From a bacterium (GTDB lineage Bacteria; Vulcanimicrobiota; Vulcanimicrobiia; Vulcanimicrobiales; Vulcanimicrobiaceae): 6,145 nucleotides of DNA. The DNA lies in NCBI GenBank assembly GCA_021807065.1, contig JAKAPO010000156.1, positions 1 to 6,145 of the forward strand. The letters run 5' to 3'. Below the pieces are notes generated by a model. The model had not been told where the DNA came from and did not search any database. It was given only the letters and a program-made list of their open reading frames with translations. Positions within the stretch are counted from its first letter, which is position 1, and every line of letters begins with the position of its first letter. Position numbers and translations under genes: made by a program. Positions 1 through 5,753 of the stretch are shown piece by piece.

Positions 1-186
1 TCCGATCTCTTTGCCCTGGCATATCTCCGAGGATGGAGCACGCCGTCCGAACTGCGCGCGTCGCTCGTCCGAGCGACGCGGCAGTACGCGCGGCGTCAGC
101 GGACGTGGTTCCGCGGCGAGCGCGCGGAGCACGTCTCACCGGCTGCTCTCGCCGATTTCGCAAGGGAAAAACTTGGCTGGACATAA
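1..186 (+). CDS. miaA: tRNA dimethylallyltransferase, C-terminal end (partial)
   Basis: The first 61 codons of the window read open from base 1 to a TAA at 184-186 and give the tail of MiaA. This enzyme transfers a dimethylallyl group to A37 of tRNAs that read codons starting with U. The diagnostic stretch is TRQYARRQRTWFR (fragment residues 26-38), matching the family's C-terminal TRrYAKRQxTWFR signature that contacts the tRNA anticodon stem. The preceding part, with a Gly-Trp turn and a helix of the form ELRASLVRA, also fits the family's C-terminal region. The catalytic P-loop and most of the protein lie upstream of the window. The stop is 10 bases before the dapF start on the same strand, so the two are probably co-transcribed. 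Seen: the motif and frame. Inferred: the operon. Confidence 0.88.
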   Translation, partial: SDLFALAYLRGWSTPSELRASLVRATRQYARRQRTWFRGERAEHVSPAALADFAREKLGWT

Positions 187-196
187 CTCGGCGCCG

Positions 197-1000
197 ATGC
201 ACGTCACCAAGATGCACGGCGCCCGCAACGATTTCGTCATCGTCGACGCGCGCCATGACCCAGTTGCCGACGCGGCCGGGCTCGCGCGCTTCCTGTGCGA
301 CCGGCGCAGCGGTATCGGCGCGGACGGTCTCCTGTTGGTCGAGCCTGCTGCTGCGGGAGCGGCCGCAACCATGCGTGTCATTAATGCCGACGGCAGCGAG
401 GCGGAGATGTGCGGTAACGGTATCCGCTGCTTCGCGCGCTATTTGGATGAGGAAGGAGAGGGCGATACGCTCTCAATCGAGACCGAATCCGGAATCGTAC
501 GGACGCAAGTCATCTCGCGCTCGCCCGAATACCGCGTGAAAGTTGCGCTGCCGGCTCCTGTCATCCCGAGCGAGCGAAGCGCGCGAGCGCTGAGCGACGT
601 CGAGGGAAGCACCTCGAGGCTACCGCTCTATTTTCAAGTTATAAGAGTCGGCAATCCGCATGTCGTCGTGGTTCGCGATTCGATTGAAGGGGTTAACCTC
701 GATAACCTCGCAGCCGAGTTTCAGAAGCAGTTCCCCGACGGCGTCAACGTCCACATCGTCAGCGTCGTCGACGAACATACGTTGCGCGCTCGTCACTGGG
801 AGCGCGGCGTCGGTCAGACACAGGCATGCGGCACCGGTGCCGCCGCATGTGCGGTAGCGGTAATCGAGCGCGGTCTCGTGCGCTCGCCGGTGGAAGTCGT
901 GGTTCCCGGCGGCACGTTGACGATTGAATGGGACGGCACTACGCTCTGCATGATAGGTCCGGCTGAGCGCGTCTTCGAGGCAACCGTCGGCGTGCCATGA
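197..1000 (+). CDS. dapF: Diaminopimelate epimerase
   Basis: DapF interconverts LL- and meso-diaminopimelate, the cytoplasmic step that supplies lysine and the peptidoglycan cross-linking residue. It needs no cofactor and uses two cysteines as acid and base. Both are visible: Cys72 in MCGNGIRCFARY and Cys211 in GQTQACGTGAAAC. Other family marks are KMHGARNDF at residues 5-13 (most homologues have a Gly where Arg10 is), GIGADGLLL at 39-47, GNPH at 152-155 and the WERG preceding the second Cys loop. The 267 residues fit the usual 265-285. ATG 197 is chosen because KMHG begins at residue 5, as in the family, and because the open frame upstream overlaps miaA in another frame. There is no clear Shine-Dalgarno site, so translation may depend on miaA read-through. 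The stop overlaps the next gene's ATG. Residues about 122-141 are encoded by repeat-like DNA (separate entry). Confidence 0.96.
   Translation: MHVTKMHGARNDFVIVDARHDPVADAAGLARFLCDRRSGIGADGLLLVEPAAAGAAATMRVINADGSEAEMCGNGIRCFARYLDEEGEGDTLSIETESGIVRTQVISRSPEYRVKVALPAPVIPSERSARALSDVEGSTSRLPLYFQVIRVGNPHVVVVRDSIEGVNLDNLAAEFQKQFPDGVNVHIVSVVDEHTLRARHWERGVGQTQACGTGAAACAVAVIERGLVRSPVEVVVPGGTLTIEWDGTTLCMIGPAERVFEATVGVP
559..619 (+). repeat. Dispersed-repeat-like segment inside dapF, read in frame
   Basis: This stretch starts with TGTCATCCCGAGCG, continues with several GAGCGA/GCGAGC units, then CGTCGAGGGA, and ends in a small inverted repeat (TCGAGG at 600-605, CCTCGA at 612-617). The layout 'TCATCC-GAGCGA...GTCGAGGGA' closely resembles a family of short intergenic repeats common in many GC-rich environmental bacteria, as I remember them. 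Here it lies inside dapF and stays in frame, giving about 20 Ser/Arg/Glu-rich residues (122-141) between VKVALPAP and the conserved VGNPH. That is the length-variable linker region of DapF, so the enzyme is probably intact. No second copy is present in this window, so repeat status rests on recall rather than on copies seen here. Confidence 0.5.
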
Positions 1001-2208
1001 GTGCCGCGCTCGCGTACTGCGACCGTCGTGGACGCATATACTTCGATGAATCCGTTGCACCGCTCGCCGACGGCGGCATCATCCGAGAACCGCTGGCGAA
1101 CGAACTGATGCCGGCGCCACCCGGAACGATGCCGATGCTCTTGCCGCAACGGCGGCCGTTGACGAGATCGGGCACGCAGATACGGCGTCACGCGCTCGCG
1201 GCGGCGCTTCCCGCCGGCTATACCCGTCTGTTGGTTCCGGCGTACGCTGCCGAACCGTCGGCTCAGCCGCTGCCGCTCTTCGGCTATACGTTCACGTGCG
1301 CGGTTGGCGACCTGCTGCACGTAGCGGCGATGAAGACCGACGAGGACGAGGTCTGGTCGCCACGCCGGTTCGCAAACGGCGAACTGGAGACGCTCGTCGA
1401 ACAGTGCGCCGCCGCGGATGGGGAGAACCGCGTTTTGCGGCAACTCGCGCGCTGCGCGCTCGAGTACGGTTGTTTCACAGCGCAAAACGTTTTTCTCGAG
1501 CGAGGCGAGGCGGCGTTGCCGGTATCGCCTCGCTGCAATGCGCGGTGTGTGGGCTGCATCTCCGAGCTGGATGCCGATGCCGGAATTCCATCGCCGCAAG
1601 AGCGGATTGCTTACGAAGTTTCGGCGCAGGAACTCGCGCGCATAGCTCTACGACACCTCGAGTGTGTGCCGGAGGGTATCGTCTCGTTCGGCCAAGGCTG
1701 CGAAGGCGAACCGCTCTTGCGTTCGACCACAATCGCACGCGCGATCGAGCGCGTTCGCGTACAACGCTCGAACGGCACGATCAACATGAACACCAACGGC
1801 AGCCTCCCAAGAGCGCTGTCGCGCTGCATCGACGCGGGACTCGACGCGGTTCGGATCAGTCTCAACTCGTTTCGCCATAGTGTCTACGCTGCATACTATC
1901 GTCCCACCGGGTACGGGTTCGACGACGTGCTCGAATCGGTCCGGATAGCCGTTCAGAGAGGCTTACGCGTCTCGCTCAATCTCCTCACGCATCCCGGCGT
2001 TACGGATGATGAAGAAGAAGTTGCCGCAATGCAGGCGTTCTTACGCGAAGTTCGCGTCGCGATGATTCAAACACGAACGCTGAACATCGACCCGGCGTGG
2101 TATTTCACGGCAGTAGGACGCCCGGCGCAACCCCTCGGCATGCACGCTGCGCTCGACGCGATCAAGGCGACCGGCGCGCGCATCGGCAACTTCGCGCATA
2201 CCCACTAA
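997..2208 (+). CDS. Radical SAM enzyme of an uncharacterised family, coupled to dapF
   Basis: This 403-residue protein has a core radical SAM domain. The CX3CX2C motif (Cys180, Cys184, Cys187, within SPRCNARCVGC) would bind the 4Fe-4S cluster that cleaves S-adenosylmethionine. Downstream are a GEP-type SAM-binding motif in FGQGCEGEPLL (231-241), NMNTNGS (263-269) and a barrel strand DAVRISLNS (283-291). The conserved-looking tail includes YYRPTGYGFDDVLES and LNIDPAWY. About 170 residues before the Cys motif form an extra N-terminal region I cannot assign. No cysteine lies after the barrel, so there is no SPASM or second-cluster domain. The arrangement recalls a widespread radical SAM family without known function, from memory only. 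Its ATG overlaps the dapF TGA (ATGA), which implies translational coupling. The substrate is unknown, and no RiPP precursor peptide is visible nearby. Confidence 0.88.
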   Translation: MSAALAYCDRRGRIYFDESVAPLADGGIIREPLANELMPAPPGTMPMLLPQRRPLTRSGTQIRRHALAAALPAGYTRLLVPAYAAEPSAQPLPLFGYTFTCAVGDLLHVAAMKTDEDEVWSPRRFANGELETLVEQCAAADGENRVLRQLARCALEYGCFTAQNVFLERGEAALPVSPRCNARCVGCISELDADAGIPSPQERIAYEVSAQELARIALRHLECVPEGIVSFGQGCEGEPLLRSTTIARAIERVRVQRSNGTINMNTNGSLPRALSRCIDAGLDAVRISLNSFRHSVYAAYYRPTGYGFDDVLESVRIAVQRGLRVSLNLLTHPGVTDDEEEVAAMQAFLREVRVAMIQTRTLNIDPAWYFTAVGRPAQPLGMHAALDAIKATGARIGNFAHTH

Positions 2209-2312
2209 TCGGCCGAGCGCTCTTCACCGAGATCGCTGGCTGGCACGTACGGCGCGTATCGCTCTTGTACGACGTCGGGAAGACTTGGATGTACCTCGCA
2301 CCGCCACCACGG

Positions 2313-2789
2313 TCACTCGTCGTCGTCATCACCCCAGCCGAAGCCCCAACCCCATCCCCAGCCCGGTCCCCAGGGTCCGTACGCATATGCGCCATACGGA
2401 TAGTAATCGATCGGCGGAACGTACTGATACGGCGTGTTGATCTCGTAGGCGGCGAAGACGTTGCCCTCCGGGCGCCCGTAGATGGTCACGCGCATACCCG
2501 GTTGCAGCGTGAGACCCGTTGGATTGATGATGGTTCCCTGATGGAGCACCACGTGATCGAGGTACCCGCGGTTGTCGTGGACGTAGAGATTGTACGGGAG
2601 TTCGAACGAACGCACGGTTCCCTTGATCGACGATTCGTGCAACGGCACCGTTCGCTTGATCGATGGCACGTGCACCGCGTAACTCGGCTTTGCCACGGCG
2701 GGTGCGCTGCCGAGCAGCAACGCGATCGCAGTCGCTCCAGCGGCCAAGCCGACGCTCGCAGCGACTCCGTTTCTCTTGTGTATCTTCAT
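2313..2789 (-). CDS. Small exported protein with Gly/Trp/Tyr-rich acidic tail
   Basis: From ATG 2789 the 158-residue product begins with a textbook Sec signal peptide: MKIHKRNG, a hydrophobic run at about 9-27, then SAPAVA-KP, with likely cleavage after Ala33. The mature part has a beta-rich segment (about residues 54-118: IKGTVRSF, LYVHDNRGYLDHVVL, LQPGMRVTIYGRP) that looks like a small OB-fold or similar barrel. A low-complexity tail follows, rich in Tyr, Pro, Gly and Trp, with alternating GW units and a DDDDE end. I do not recognise a named family. The protein is probably periplasmic or surface-located; no lipobox cysteine is present. An alternative start at ATG 2855 adds 22 residues and has a better Shine-Dalgarno site (AAGGAG, 4-nt gap), but it would give an unusually long positive n-region. 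The gene converges on the radical SAM gene, and the 104 bases between them hold no clear terminator. Confidence 0.75.
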   Translation of the reverse strand: MKIHKRNGVAASVGLAAGATAIALLLGSAPAVAKPSYAVHVPSIKRTVPLHESSIKGTVRSFELPYNLYVHDNRGYLDHVVLHQGTIINPTGLTLQPGMRVTIYGRPEGNVFAAYEINTPYQYVPPIDYYPYGAYAYGPWGPGWGWGWGFGWGDDDDE

Positions 2790-2852
2790 GGTAGAGATTC
2801 TACCCACGTTTCGTAGAGCGTCACGCGAAGCACGAGCGTTCGAGAAACGCTC
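2790..2852 (-). promoter_or_regulatory. Two short hairpins between alternative starts of the exported-protein gene
   Basis: Read on the minus strand, a 7-bp stem with a 5-nt loop (GAGCGTT / AACGCTC, 2834-2852) directly follows the upstream ATG (2853-2855). A 6-bp stem with a 3-nt loop (GGTAGA / TCTACC, 2790-2804) directly precedes the downstream ATG (2787-2789). If translation starts at 2789, these structures form the 5' leader and the second one touches the start codon. If it starts at 2855, they lie inside the coding region. The inverted repeats are exact; any regulatory role is inferred. Confidence 0.35.
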
Positions 2853-2860
2853 CATCACGC

Positions 2861-2878
2861 TCCTTAGAAATTCCTTAG
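2861..2878. repeat. 7-bp direct repeat at 11-bp period
   Basis: TCCTTAG occurs at 2861-2867 and again at 2872-2878, separated by 4 bases. On the minus strand this is CTAAGGA, 4 nt, CTAAGGA. Two 7-bp half-sites one helical turn apart match the site layout used by OmpR/PhoB-type response regulators. The copy nearer the gene also supplies the AAGGAG before ATG 2855 (minus strand), so the apparent ribosome site could be a by-product of the repeat, or the reverse. The regulator is not identified. Confidence 0.35.
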
Positions 2879-2903
2879 CGGCAGCACGACGGCTTTTCGT
2901 CAA
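2874..2903 (-). promoter_or_regulatory. Candidate promoter for the exported-protein gene
   Basis: On the minus strand, TTGACG (2898-2903) is a five-of-six match to a sigma-70 -35 box. Eighteen bases downstream is a weak -10, GCTAAG (2874-2879), sharing only TAA with the consensus. Transcription would begin near 2867, within the direct repeat and just before the AAGGAG. The good -35 and poor -10 would suit an activator-dependent promoter, but this is inference from a single site. Confidence 0.3.
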
Positions 2904-3015
2904 GCCGCTCGTTTGTCGTCCGAGTATCTTGCCGCACACTCAATGACAAGCGCGGCAATAGGGACTATCATTGGCAGCAGCCCGTTGTGGTGGGCTTTAG
3001 CACGACACTCAACAC

Positions 3016-3023
3016 GAAAGGGG
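3016..3023 (+). promoter_or_regulatory. Ribosome binding site of the 220-residue protein gene
   Basis: GAAAGGGG sits 8 nt before ATG 3032. It is one of the few purine-rich Shine-Dalgarno-like sites in the window and favours ATG 3032 over the in-frame ATG at 2987, which has no such site. Confidence 0.5.
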
Positions 3024-3031
3024 CTACTACA

Positions 3032-3694
3032 ATGTCAGAAGTGTTTCGCAAGCACTACGCGTACGGCGACACCATTCCGATACTCGACACGCACGTCGGC
3101 ATGACGTGCGATCTTTACGAGGTTACCGAGAAACCCGCACCGGCGGGTCCGTATATCAAAGCCGTGTTCACGGCGACGGCCGGTCCGATGAAGTCGACCC
3201 CGCTGATCGTCGAGCCTCTCCAAGACAACGAGTCCAGGGTCGTCCACCTCAGCGATATCCCAGTCCCCGTCGCGCTGGTCCGGACGGTCGACATCTCGCT
3301 GATTTTCGATCTAGTGAACTACCGGTGGACCCCATCGCCGGACTTCCTTCGTGAGAACGGGCTGATCACGTTCGATCTCCGATTGCGTGCTGCGTTTTCT
3401 CTGCTGGGGAAATCGTACACGTTACAGCTCGATCAACGTCCGTGCTCGCTAACCCTTGCCAAGCGAATCCCGCAGGTGCCGCTCGGAGCCGGATTTGAAG
3501 CACCGCACCAGCAACTTCAGGGTGCCGGGCCTGCCGGTGCGGTGGCGACCGCCGAACCGGCGGTTCATCGCGGTGAAGGCCCTCGGCCGAGCACGATCGG
3601 TAACGGAGCCGAGATCTCCAACCTGGTCACAAGCCAGATGGACGTCGAGGAGCGGTTACGGCAACTCAGCACGCAGATGCTAGCGCGCACGTAG
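3032..3694 (+). CDS. Unrecognised 220-residue cytoplasmic protein
   Basis: I do not recognise this protein. It lacks a signal peptide and membrane segments. Residues 1-145 look like a compact, mostly beta domain (VGMTCDLYEV, GPYIKAVFTATAGPM, VRTVDISLIFDLV, LITFDLRLRAAFSL, KSYTLQLDQRPCSL). A low-complexity linker follows at about 148-192, rich in Pro, Gly, Ala and Gln, and then a charged C-terminal helix (about 193-218, ISNLVTSQMDVEERLRQLSTQM) that could mediate oligomerisation or docking. Cys26 and Cys138 are the only cysteines; no catalytic motif stands out. The start at 3032 is supported by GAAAGGGG 8 nt upstream. The gene stands alone, divergent from the exported-protein gene and convergent with the TrkA pair, with a strong hairpin after its stop. 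Codon use resembles its neighbours, so it appears to be a genuine, native gene of unknown function. Confidence 0.75.
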   Translation: MSEVFRKHYAYGDTIPILDTHVGMTCDLYEVTEKPAPAGPYIKAVFTATAGPMKSTPLIVEPLQDNESRVVHLSDIPVPVALVRTVDISLIFDLVNYRWTPSPDFLRENGLITFDLRLRAAFSLLGKSYTLQLDQRPCSLTLAKRIPQVPLGAGFEAPHQQLQGAGPAGAVATAEPAVHRGEGPRPSTIGNGAEISNLVTSQMDVEERLRQLSTQMLART

Positions 3695-3706
3695 GCGCAA
3701 GCTCGA

Positions 3707-3745
3707 CAGCGGAAGCGGGGCGCTGATTTCCACCCGCTTCCGCTG
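3707..3745. terminator. Strong hairpin between convergent genes, possible bidirectional terminator
   Basis: CAGCGGAAGCGGG (3707-3719) and CCCGCTTCCGCTG (3733-3745) form a perfect 13-bp inverted repeat with a 13-nt loop. It begins 12 bases after the stop of the 220-residue protein gene and lies 98 bases beyond the stop of the convergent trkA-like gene. Position and symmetry suit transcription termination in both directions. No T-tract follows on either side, so it is not a classical intrinsic terminator and may instead protect 3' ends or work with Rho. The rest of 3695-3843 holds nothing I can support. Confidence 0.5.
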
Positions 3746-3843
3746 GTGGGCAATTCCTGCACCGTCTATGACGGGCGACGCGGCGCACCCGCGTGGCGGC
3801 CGGCCTACTGGTCGTGAGAGGAGACGGGCGTGACGGAACTGCG

Positions 3844-4530
3844 CTACGCTGGGGCTGCGAGGAGTTCGGCGATCTGTTCGGTTGCGCCGCTCTTCACGAT
3901 CGCGATGATTTCGTCGCCGGCGCGGACGACGGTGTCGGTACTCGGAATCTCGACTTCGGTGTTTGCCCGGTCGATGGCGACGACGACGGAGCCTTCGGGG
4001 AGATGCAGGCTCGACAGTGGTTTACCGGCGAGCGCCGAGGTCGGCTGAACGCCGATCTTCACGAGCTGCAGGTTCCCTTTTCCGAAGAGGTGAAGCGGCT
4101 CGATCAGCGGTCCATGCCCAGCCGCGCTCACGTATTCGCGCAAAACGTCGAGGATGATCTCGGTCGACGAGATGACCGTCACCGGGTCTACCGGGTCGAG
4201 TGACTCGAAGATCTGCCGGTTGCGCGGATTGTTGACGCGGGCGATACAGCGCGCCTTGGATTTTCTCTTCGTAAGCAATGCCACCACGAGATTGTCTTCA
4301 TCATCGCCGGTGTCGGCAACGACGACGTCGGCTCGGGCGAGGCCGGCGGTTTCGAGGACCACGGGGTCGCAGCCATCGCCTACGAGCACGAGTTCGCGAT
4401 CGACGAGTCGCTCGAGCATCTTGGCTTTGCGCTCGTTCTTGTCGATGACGACGACCTCGTGACCGTCGGCCAGAAGTGCTCGCGTGAGATAGGAGCCGAC
4501 TTTCCCACCGCCGACGACGAGTATGAACAT
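3844..4530 (-). CDS. TrkA-family potassium uptake regulator, second of tandem pair
   Basis: This 228-residue cytoplasmic protein is an RCK-type ligand-gated regulator. The N-terminal half is a Rossmann fold with GGGKVG at 7-12 and an acidic Asp30 ending the second strand, the usual NAD(H)-binding pattern. Further features are VGDGCDPVVLETAG and the ADVVVADTGDDEDNLVVALL stretch typical of TrkA_N. The C-terminal part, about 150-225, is an RCK_C/TrkA_C ligand-binding domain (GKPLSSLHLPEGSVVVAI, then VVRAGDEIIAIV). Such proteins assemble on TrkH/KtrB-type potassium channels and gate them according to bound nucleotide. The ATG shares one base with the stop of the preceding gene (TAATG), so translation is probably coupled. 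The paralogue upstream is similar in length and layout. No channel gene is in the window, so Trk versus Ktr type cannot be decided. Confidence 0.9.
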   Translation of the reverse strand: MFILVVGGGKVGSYLTRALLADGHEVVVIDKNERKAKMLERLVDRELVLVGDGCDPVVLETAGLARADVVVADTGDDEDNLVVALLTKRKSKARCIARVNNPRNRQIFESLDPVDPVTVISSTEIILDVLREYVSAAGHGPLIEPLHLFGKGNLQLVKIGVQPTSALAGKPLSSLHLPEGSVVVAIDRANTEVEIPSTDTVVRAGDEIIAIVKSGATEQIAELLAAPA

Positions 4531-5204
4531 TATGCCAGAGCCTCGGCCCGCGCCGCCTCGCGGAAATACTTGGCGAAATCGCTGACCGCGTCCGGTGAAA
4601 CGATGGCATGCACCTCGTCGCCGCGCTCGAGCACCGCGTCCTCGGTCGCGACCAGCACTTTGCCCGGTCCGCGCCGTATCGCGCCTATGCGAATGCGCCC
4701 CGCGCTTTCGATCTCACTGACGCGCCTCCCGGCGGCTTCGTCGCCGACCCTCGCCGCCAGCGCGGTAAGGCGACCAAAGTCGAACGGACGCAGCCCATCC
4801 CATGGAACGTCGACGAGGCGGTCGCGGATCAACTTCGCGCCGACCGTCGTGGGGCAGACCGTCTCGACGCCGAGCTCCCGGTACATCTGGCCGCGCGGCG
4901 GATCGTAGATGCGTGCGACGATGCGCTTGATGTGGAACATGCGCTGCGCGATGAGCGCTGCCATGATGTTGCGATTATCGCCTTCGGTCACCGCCACGAA
5001 TCCTTCGGCAGTCGCCGCTCCAGCGTTCTTGAGCACGTCGTAATCGATACCGGTGCCAACGACGACGTGGCCGTTGAATTTCTGGCCGAGGCGTTTGAAT
5101 GCGACTGGATTTTGGTCGACCACGATCACTTCGTGACCGTCCGCGTCGAGGAGTTTCGCGAGTGCCGAGCCGACGCGGCCGCACCCGACGATAAGGAATC
5201 GCAT
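4530..5204 (-). CDS. TrkA-family potassium uptake regulator, first of tandem pair
   Basis: This 224-residue protein has the same two-domain plan as its downstream partner. A Rossmann NAD-binding domain carries GCGRVG at 7-12, Asp30 after the second strand, and AVTEGDNRNIMAALIAQ at about 73-89. A RCK_C/TrkA_C domain spans about 141-215 (VGDEAAGRRVSEIE, VLERGDEVHAIV). Its role is to gate a potassium channel in response to NAD(H) or another nucleotide. ATG 5204 is the family-typical start, since MRFLIVGCGRVG begins the first strand. No Shine-Dalgarno site precedes it, so the mRNA may be leaderless or nearly so. With the next gene it totals 452 residues, about the length of the fused two-repeat TrkA of E. 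coli, here split as in the actinobacterial ceoB-ceoC pair. Its start is 67 bases from the divergent tRNA; I see no convincing promoter boxes in that gap. Confidence 0.9.
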   Translation of the reverse strand: MRFLIVGCGRVGSALAKLLDADGHEVIVVDQNPVAFKRLGQKFNGHVVVGTGIDYDVLKNAGAATAEGFVAVTEGDNRNIMAALIAQRMFHIKRIVARIYDPPRGQMYRELGVETVCPTTVGAKLIRDRLVDVPWDGLRPFDFGRLTALAARVGDEAAGRRVSEIESAGRIRIGAIRRGPGKVLVATEDAVLERGDEVHAIVSPDAVSDFAKYFREAARAEALA

Positions 5205-5271
5205 GAGCGGGAGAGGGGCTTCAAGAAGTGCAGGTACCGTGCCTGCTCGAGCGAATACGGCCTCTTCCCAC

Positions 5272-5345
<74 letters not shown>

Positions 5346-5368
5346 AGTTTTTCCCAAGCTTGGAGCCG

Positions 5369-5746
5369 GTGTTTTCACATTTTAGTTCAGCGTCGTGGCG
5401 CGTCGTGCGCGTGGCCGAGCAAGAATCTCGCAACCACAACGACTATTTCATAGGCGCAGAGCATCTGCTCGTTGCGCTGCTGGAGGAGCGCGACCCCGAG
5501 GTGATCGCCGCGCTGCACAAAGCGGGAATCGACGTTCACGAGTTGCACGCGCAGGCGCGACGGAGCATCGGGCTCGGCAGCGACCGGCTGTGGGAAGGGA
5601 TCATCGTTACCCCGCGCGTGCGCAAGATCGTCACGCTCGCGGAGCAAGCGGCTACCGGGCGCGAAATCGAGCCGGTGGACCTATTGCAAGCCCTACGAGC
5701 TGAGGGCGGAAGTACCGCGGCGGCGCTGATGCGAGAGCGGCACTAA
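5369..5746 (+). CDS. Stand-alone Clp N-terminal-domain protein
   Basis: The 125-residue product consists almost entirely of two Clp N repeats. The first, at about 2-64, contains FSSASWRVVRVAEQES and FIGAEHLLVALLEE, matching the FxxxARxVxxLAxxEA...IGTEHLLLAL pattern of ClpC/ClpA N-domains. The second, at about 81-121, contains TPRVRKIVTLAEQAA and EPVDLLQAL. No AAA+ ATPase domain follows, because TAA comes at 5744-5746. In ClpC or ClpA this domain binds adaptors and substrates, so a lone copy may be an adaptor or decoy for a Clp protease, but its role is inferred. GTG 5369 is chosen because it gives MFSHFSSASW, aligning with the MFxxFT start of ClpC proteins; GGAG lies only 3 nt upstream. The frame stays open back through the tRNA, which is not coding. 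The DedA gene follows after 7 bases. Confidence 0.85.
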   Translation: MFSHFSSASWRVVRVAEQESRNHNDYFIGAEHLLVALLEERDPEVIAALHKAGIDVHELHAQARRSIGLGSDRLWEGIIVTPRVRKIVTLAEQAATGREIEPVDLLQALRAEGGSTAAALMRERH

Positions 5747-5753
5747 GGGAGAG

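Noticed and set aside
11..196. Possible 62-residue N-terminal extension of DapF from an ATG near the window start
   Set aside because: This stretch codes for the MiaA C-terminus in another frame, and DapF homologues start four residues before KMHG, which fits ATG 197.
814..1599. 261-residue minus-strand open frame over dapF and the radical SAM gene
   Set aside because: It overlaps two well-supported plus-strand genes and has no motif; its Arg-rich sequence is typical of antisense frames.
997..2312. RiPP cluster centred on the radical SAM enzyme
   Set aside because: No SPASM domain, no short precursor-like open frame, and no protease or exporter are seen next to it. The neighbours are miaA and dapF.
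2097..2816. 239-residue plus-strand open frame opposite the exported-protein gene
   Set aside because: It is an antisense shadow: it is Arg/His-rich with no recognisable motif, while the opposite strand has a clear signal peptide and domain.
2987..3031. Earlier in-frame ATG for the 220-residue protein
   Set aside because: It has no ribosome site and adds 15 residues without conserved character; ATG 3032 has GAAAGGGG 8 nt upstream.
5354..5363. Perfect 10-bp palindrome CCAAGCTTGG after the tRNA as a terminator or operator
   Set aside because: It has no loop and no T-run after it. A single 10-bp palindrome is expected by chance at this scale and it sits at the start region of the Clp-N gene.
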